Source: Archangium primigenium
Lineage (GTDB): Bacteria > Myxococcota > Myxococcia > Myxococcales > Myxococcaceae
Direction of reading: 5' to 3'
Length of the DNA stretch: 64,000 nt
Assembly: GCF_016904885.1 (NCBI RefSeq)
Contig: NZ_JADWYI010000001.1
Location: forward strand, 2,976,001-3,040,000
Positions 61,296 to 64,000 of the stretch are shown here, in pieces. The translations under genes and the position numbers were made by a program. The notes under the pieces are model-generated. The model was not told where the DNA came from and made no database searches. It saw only the letters and a program-made list of their open reading frames with translations. Each line of letters starts with the position of its first letter. The stretch's first letter is position 1.

Positions 61296-62315
61296 TCACT
61301 CGACCCAGTAGGTGTCGGTCAGCACGCTGAAGCCATTCTGCGTGTCCACGAAGAAGGCGACGCTGTTGCCGCTCCAGGGATCCTTCGCGTAGCTGTAGTA
61401 GCAGCCCTTGAAGGTGCGGCCCGTGATGCGCTCGTCGAGGTTCGCCATGCCGACGGAGACCACACTCGCGGGGATTTGATTGTTGCCGTTGGCGGACTTC
61501 ACCGTGCTGTCGACCTCGGCGCGGACCTCGGCGGCAGTGGCGAGGTACGGCCGGACCGTGGCGCCATGGGGAACGCTGCTCGCCTCGAGGCCGAAGCACT
61601 CGAAGCGGCCGACGCGGTAGGCGCGGCCGTCGCCGACCACGGTTTGCCACCAGTCGAAGTGGCGCTCCATCCGCGTGCCACCGTGGCCGCGATCACCCGC
61701 CGTGTTCACCGCCGAGATGAGCGCCTCGAGCGGACGGCTCAGCGTGGCCGAGTTGCGCAGGTTGCGCAGGCTCACGTCGCTGATGCCCGAGACGTTGGCG
61801 ATGGCCTGGACGGACGTGAACGGGCGCAGGTTGAGCAGGTTGGAGGCGCCATTCCAGGCGTTGGGCAGCACGTCGTGCAGCTCGGAGTCACTGATGCCGT
61901 TCACCAGCGACACGATCGCGGCGGCGTCATCGGTGGAGAGCGCGAGGCCATCCAGGATGCCCACGCAGCTCGCGCCGATGAGGCCCTTGGCGCGGGCGCC
62001 CGTGGCGAGCTGCTCGAGACGGGCGGGGCCGACCAGGCTGACCGAGGAGAGGTCCGTCAGGGAGACGAACGGCGACGTCGCGCGCCGGGCGATGAGGTTG
62101 TTGGCGACGTTGCTCGGGACGTACTGGTTGAGCGTCTGGAACGACGCCGTGTTCGCGAAGCCCAGGATGCCCTGACACTCGGGCGCGACATCCACGTCCC
62201 GGGTCGTGAGCGCGGCCTGCTGCTGGGCGAGCGGCTCGGCGGACGACTCGAGCTCGGGGCCACCACAGCCCGCGAGCAGGCTCAGGGAGACAAGGGCATG
62301 GCCAAGACGACGCAT
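61296..62315 (-). CDS. lipoprotein with helix-hairpin-helix-like region
   Basis: A 339-residue lipoprotein, lipobox L-L-A-G-C (Cys17). Residues ~40-200 contain repeated short helical units (for example I-L-G-F-A-N-T-A-S-F-Q-T-L and L-L-N-L-R-P-F-T-S-V-Q-A-I-A-N-V-S-G-I-S-D-V-S-L), like ComEA-type helix-hairpin-helix motifs. The C-terminal ~130 residues are a separate domain ending F-V-D-T-Q-N-G-F-S-V-L-T-D-T-Y-W-V-E. Function unknown. It lies between the helicase (convergent, 27 bp) and the spermidine-synthase-like gene (same strand). Confidence 0.8.
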   Translation of the reverse strand: MRRLGHALVSLSLLAGCGGPELESSAEPLAQQQAALTTRDVDVAPECQGILGFANTASFQTLNQYVPSNVANNLIARRATSPFVSLTDLSSVSLVGPARLEQLATGARAKGLIGASCVGILDGLALSTDDAAAIVSLVNGISDSELHDVLPNAWNGASNLLNLRPFTSVQAIANVSGISDVSLRNLRNSATLSRPLEALISAVNTAGDRGHGGTRMERHFDWWQTVVGDGRAYRVGRFECFGLEASSVPHGATVRPYLATAAEVRAEVDSTVKSANGNNQIPASVVSVGMANLDERITGRTFKGCYYSYAKDPWSGNSVAFFVDTQNGFSVLTDTYWVE

Positions 62316-62432
62316 GGGAAACTCCTCGGATGACAGCGTGGGGGATGGGTTGGATACACCAGATCCACGGAAGTCAGGAGTCTCATTGCTGGAGCGAATG
62401 TCGCCCCTTTTGTCACGAATGCGTGACGCGCG

Positions 62433-64000
62433 TCAGATGGAGCCCTCGAGCAGCCCGGTGAGATGGGGGACGGCCTTCGCGCCGTTGTTGTCGTCCACGA
62501 GCGCCGCGGCCAGGGTGTACTCGCGCAGGCGGCCCGTGTTGCTCTCCACGCCGGGAGAAGCGTCCGGGCCGGTGAGCCGCTCCGAGCAATCGTGGATGAC
62601 GCGGGTGTGGAGGTAGCGGGCCATCTCCGGGAAGAGCTCCGGCGCGGGCGCGCGCGCGGCCCAGGCGAGCACGTCCTGGCAATAGGCCGCGCCACCCTCG
62701 CCCTTCATGTAGGCGCGATAGCCCTTGAGCGTGGCGGACTCCTTGTCGCCCACCTGGGCGTAGTGGCGCGCGCTGATGAGACGCAGCGGCGGGTTCGTCT
62801 GCGCGTCCATGAGCCGCCGCCACTCGGGCCGATGGCTGGCCTGGTTGAGCGCCGCCAGGTAGTTCTCGAAGTTGCCCTTGAGCTGGAGCCTGTGCTCGGG
62901 CACCCACTCGTCGGTGAAGGGCGCGAGCTCGCGCCGGGCGTCGTCGATGGGGAAGAGCACGAGCGCGGTGAGGCCCACCGAGGCCCGCAGGTGCGGCTCC
63001 ACCCGGGGGTCCAGCGCCATGCGGGTGAGGCTCTGGCGCACCTGCGCCACGTCGGTCTTCTGGTTGAAGGCGTAGAGGTGGCCATGCTCGAAGAAGTCGT
63101 TCTGGAAGAGCGAGGCGAAGCCCACGTGGAGCAGCGCCGAGTGCAGGTGCCGCACCGAAACGAAGAGCGCCGGGTCCTCCGTGCCCGTGGTGACCTGGAA
63201 GTCCCACAGGTTGGTGTTCATCTGCATCACGCCGTCCGGGGCGAGCCGGGCGCGCGCCAGGGCGAAGAACTCCTGGGTGACGCAGTGGGCGGGGAGCTGC
63301 TCGCCGGAGAAGACATCCACGACGATGTAGTCGTACTGGCTCGTGTCCTCGCGCAGGAACAGCCGGGCGTCCTCCACCACGAACTTCACGTTGGGCGAGC
63401 GCAGGCTCGGCACGTAGCGCTGGGCCAGCTCCACGACCAGGGGATCGATCTCCACCGCGGTGATCTGGGCGTCGGGGTTGGCCGCCAGCAGCGCGCCCAT
63501 CGCACCCCCCAGCGCCGCGCCGAGGATGAGGTAGCGTTTGGCGCCTCGCGCCAGGCCCACGTTCACATACGCCGTGGTGAATTGATCCTTGAGGGGCCGG
63601 TTCGGGTACACCGTGGAGTGCACGTAGTCCCGCGAGGGCATGTAGTCGAGCCGCTCGTCGCCATCCGTGTCGGTCGACCGCAGGATCTTCACGTTGCCGT
63701 ACTGGGACTCGGCCTCGAACAGCACCTCCTGCCCGGCGGCGGAGGGGGCTGGTGCCCGCTCGTTCATCAGCACCGGCACGCCCACGCCGCCCACGAGGGT
63801 CAGGCTCGCGACGGCCACCACCGCGGTGCGACGGCGCAGCAGCACCAGGCCCACGGTGATGATGAACAGCATGGAGCCGATGAAGACCCCGAGCGTGCGG
63901 TGCGCGCCCCACAGGGGGATGAACACGAAGGAGGGGAGCAGGGTGCCGGCGATGCTGCCGACGTTGGACACGGCCATGAGGTTGCCCGCCGTGGCCCCCA
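62433..64000 (-). CDS. spermidine-synthase-like fused membrane protein (5' end cut by window)
   Basis: At least 522 residues; the open frame continues beyond the window edge. The visible N-terminal part has hydrophobic segments (the end of an MFS-like membrane domain), followed by a Rossmann methyltransferase-like spermidine synthase domain (~150-290; L-I-L-G-A-A-L-G-G, I-T-A-V-E-I-D-P, D-A-R-L-F-L, I-V-V-D-V-F-S-G). The remaining ~230 residues are helical. In these fused forms the polyamine activity is unproven. The glycine motif lacks the usual G-G-G-D-G. Confidence 0.88.
   Translation of the reverse strand, partial: GATAGNLMAVSNVGSIAGTLLPSFVFIPLWGAHRTLGVFIGSMLFIITVGLVLLRRRTAVVAVASLTLVGGVGVPVLMNERAPAPSAAGQEVLFEAESQYGNVKILRSTDTDGDERLDYMPSRDYVHSTVYPNRPLKDQFTTAYVNVGLARGAKRYLILGAALGGAMGALLAANPDAQITAVEIDPLVVELAQRYVPSLRSPNVKFVVEDARLFLREDTSQYDYIVVDVFSGEQLPAHCVTQEFFALARARLAPDGVMQMNTNLWDFQVTTGTEDPALFVSVRHLHSALLHVGFASLFQNDFFEHGHLYAFNQKTDVAQVRQSLTRMALDPRVEPHLRASVGLTALVLFPIDDARRELAPFTDEWVPEHRLQLKGNFENYLAALNQASHRPEWRRLMDAQTNPPLRLISARHYAQVGDKESATLKGYRAYMKGEGGAAYCQDVLAWAARAPAPELFPEMARYLHTRVIHDCSERLTGPDASPGVESNTGRLREYTLAAALVDDNNGAKAVPHLTGLLEGSI

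Overview
The window is 64 kb of GC-rich DNA with densely packed genes, many of them overlapping by 4 bp. It looks like a myxobacterial chromosome, most likely suborder Cystobacterineae (Cystobacter, Archangium or Melittangium-like). The evidence is the codon bias, the many Ser/Thr-kinase, FHA, GAF and cyclase signalling proteins, the abundant lipoproteins, an OmpA protein with thrombospondin type-3 repeats, paired M16 proteases, a TPR giant, and a terpene synthase/P450 pair. The genus is an inference; no 16S gene is present.

Layout. 1-15 kb is mostly core: the end of an SUMF1-like gene, an ABC-type substrate-binding protein and purB in an overlapping run; purC, a lipoprotein, trmJ, a small twin-knuckle Cys/His protein, an HtrA protease, a CFI-box protein with a TlpA-like thioredoxin, a 22-bp tandem repeat block, an OmpA-family protein and an M16 active/inactive protease pair. 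At 15.1-15.5 kb lies ssrA (tmRNA). 15.5-24.5 kb is a genomic island bounded by a direct repeat of the ssrA 3' end plus its terminator (15455-15525 and 24473-24543). It holds an IS3-family element, a truncated IS5 transposase, a visibly less GC-rich gene for a 1342-residue secreted LamG-lipase-PKD-HYR-DUF5011 protein, an IS427-type IS5 element, a broken IS630 transposase and an intact IS630 element. No integrase remains.

24.5-40.4 kb is accessory: lipoproteins, a decayed duplicate of a nearby hydrolase gene, a TPR protein, lipases, an ECF41-type sigma factor with its carboxymuconolactone decarboxylase partner and a matching promoter, a terpene synthase/P450 pair, an AraC remnant, an EEP-fold nuclease-like protein and two PH-domain membrane proteins. 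40.4-56 kb carries redox and detoxification enzymes (molybdopterin oxidoreductase, SDR, GST, two aldo/keto reductases, alpha/beta hydrolases), several of them next to divergent LysR, AraC or MarR regulators with clear inverted repeats between them. In the middle is a signalling module: a Ser/Thr kinase-REC-cyclase protein, an FHA-GAF-cyclase protein and a convergent Crp/Fnr regulator. 56-64 kb holds a cysteine-synthase-like enzyme divergent from a B12-type radical SAM protein, a Suv3-like helicase, a lipoprotein and the 3' part of a spermidine-synthase-like membrane protein cut by the window end.

The most interesting items are the ssrA-integrated island with its multidomain lipase, the kinase/FHA-cyclase/Crp neighbourhood as a possible complete phospho-to-cyclic-nucleotide circuit, the ECF41 locus with a promoter matching the family consensus, and the long perfect operator between the AraC and aldo/keto reductase genes.
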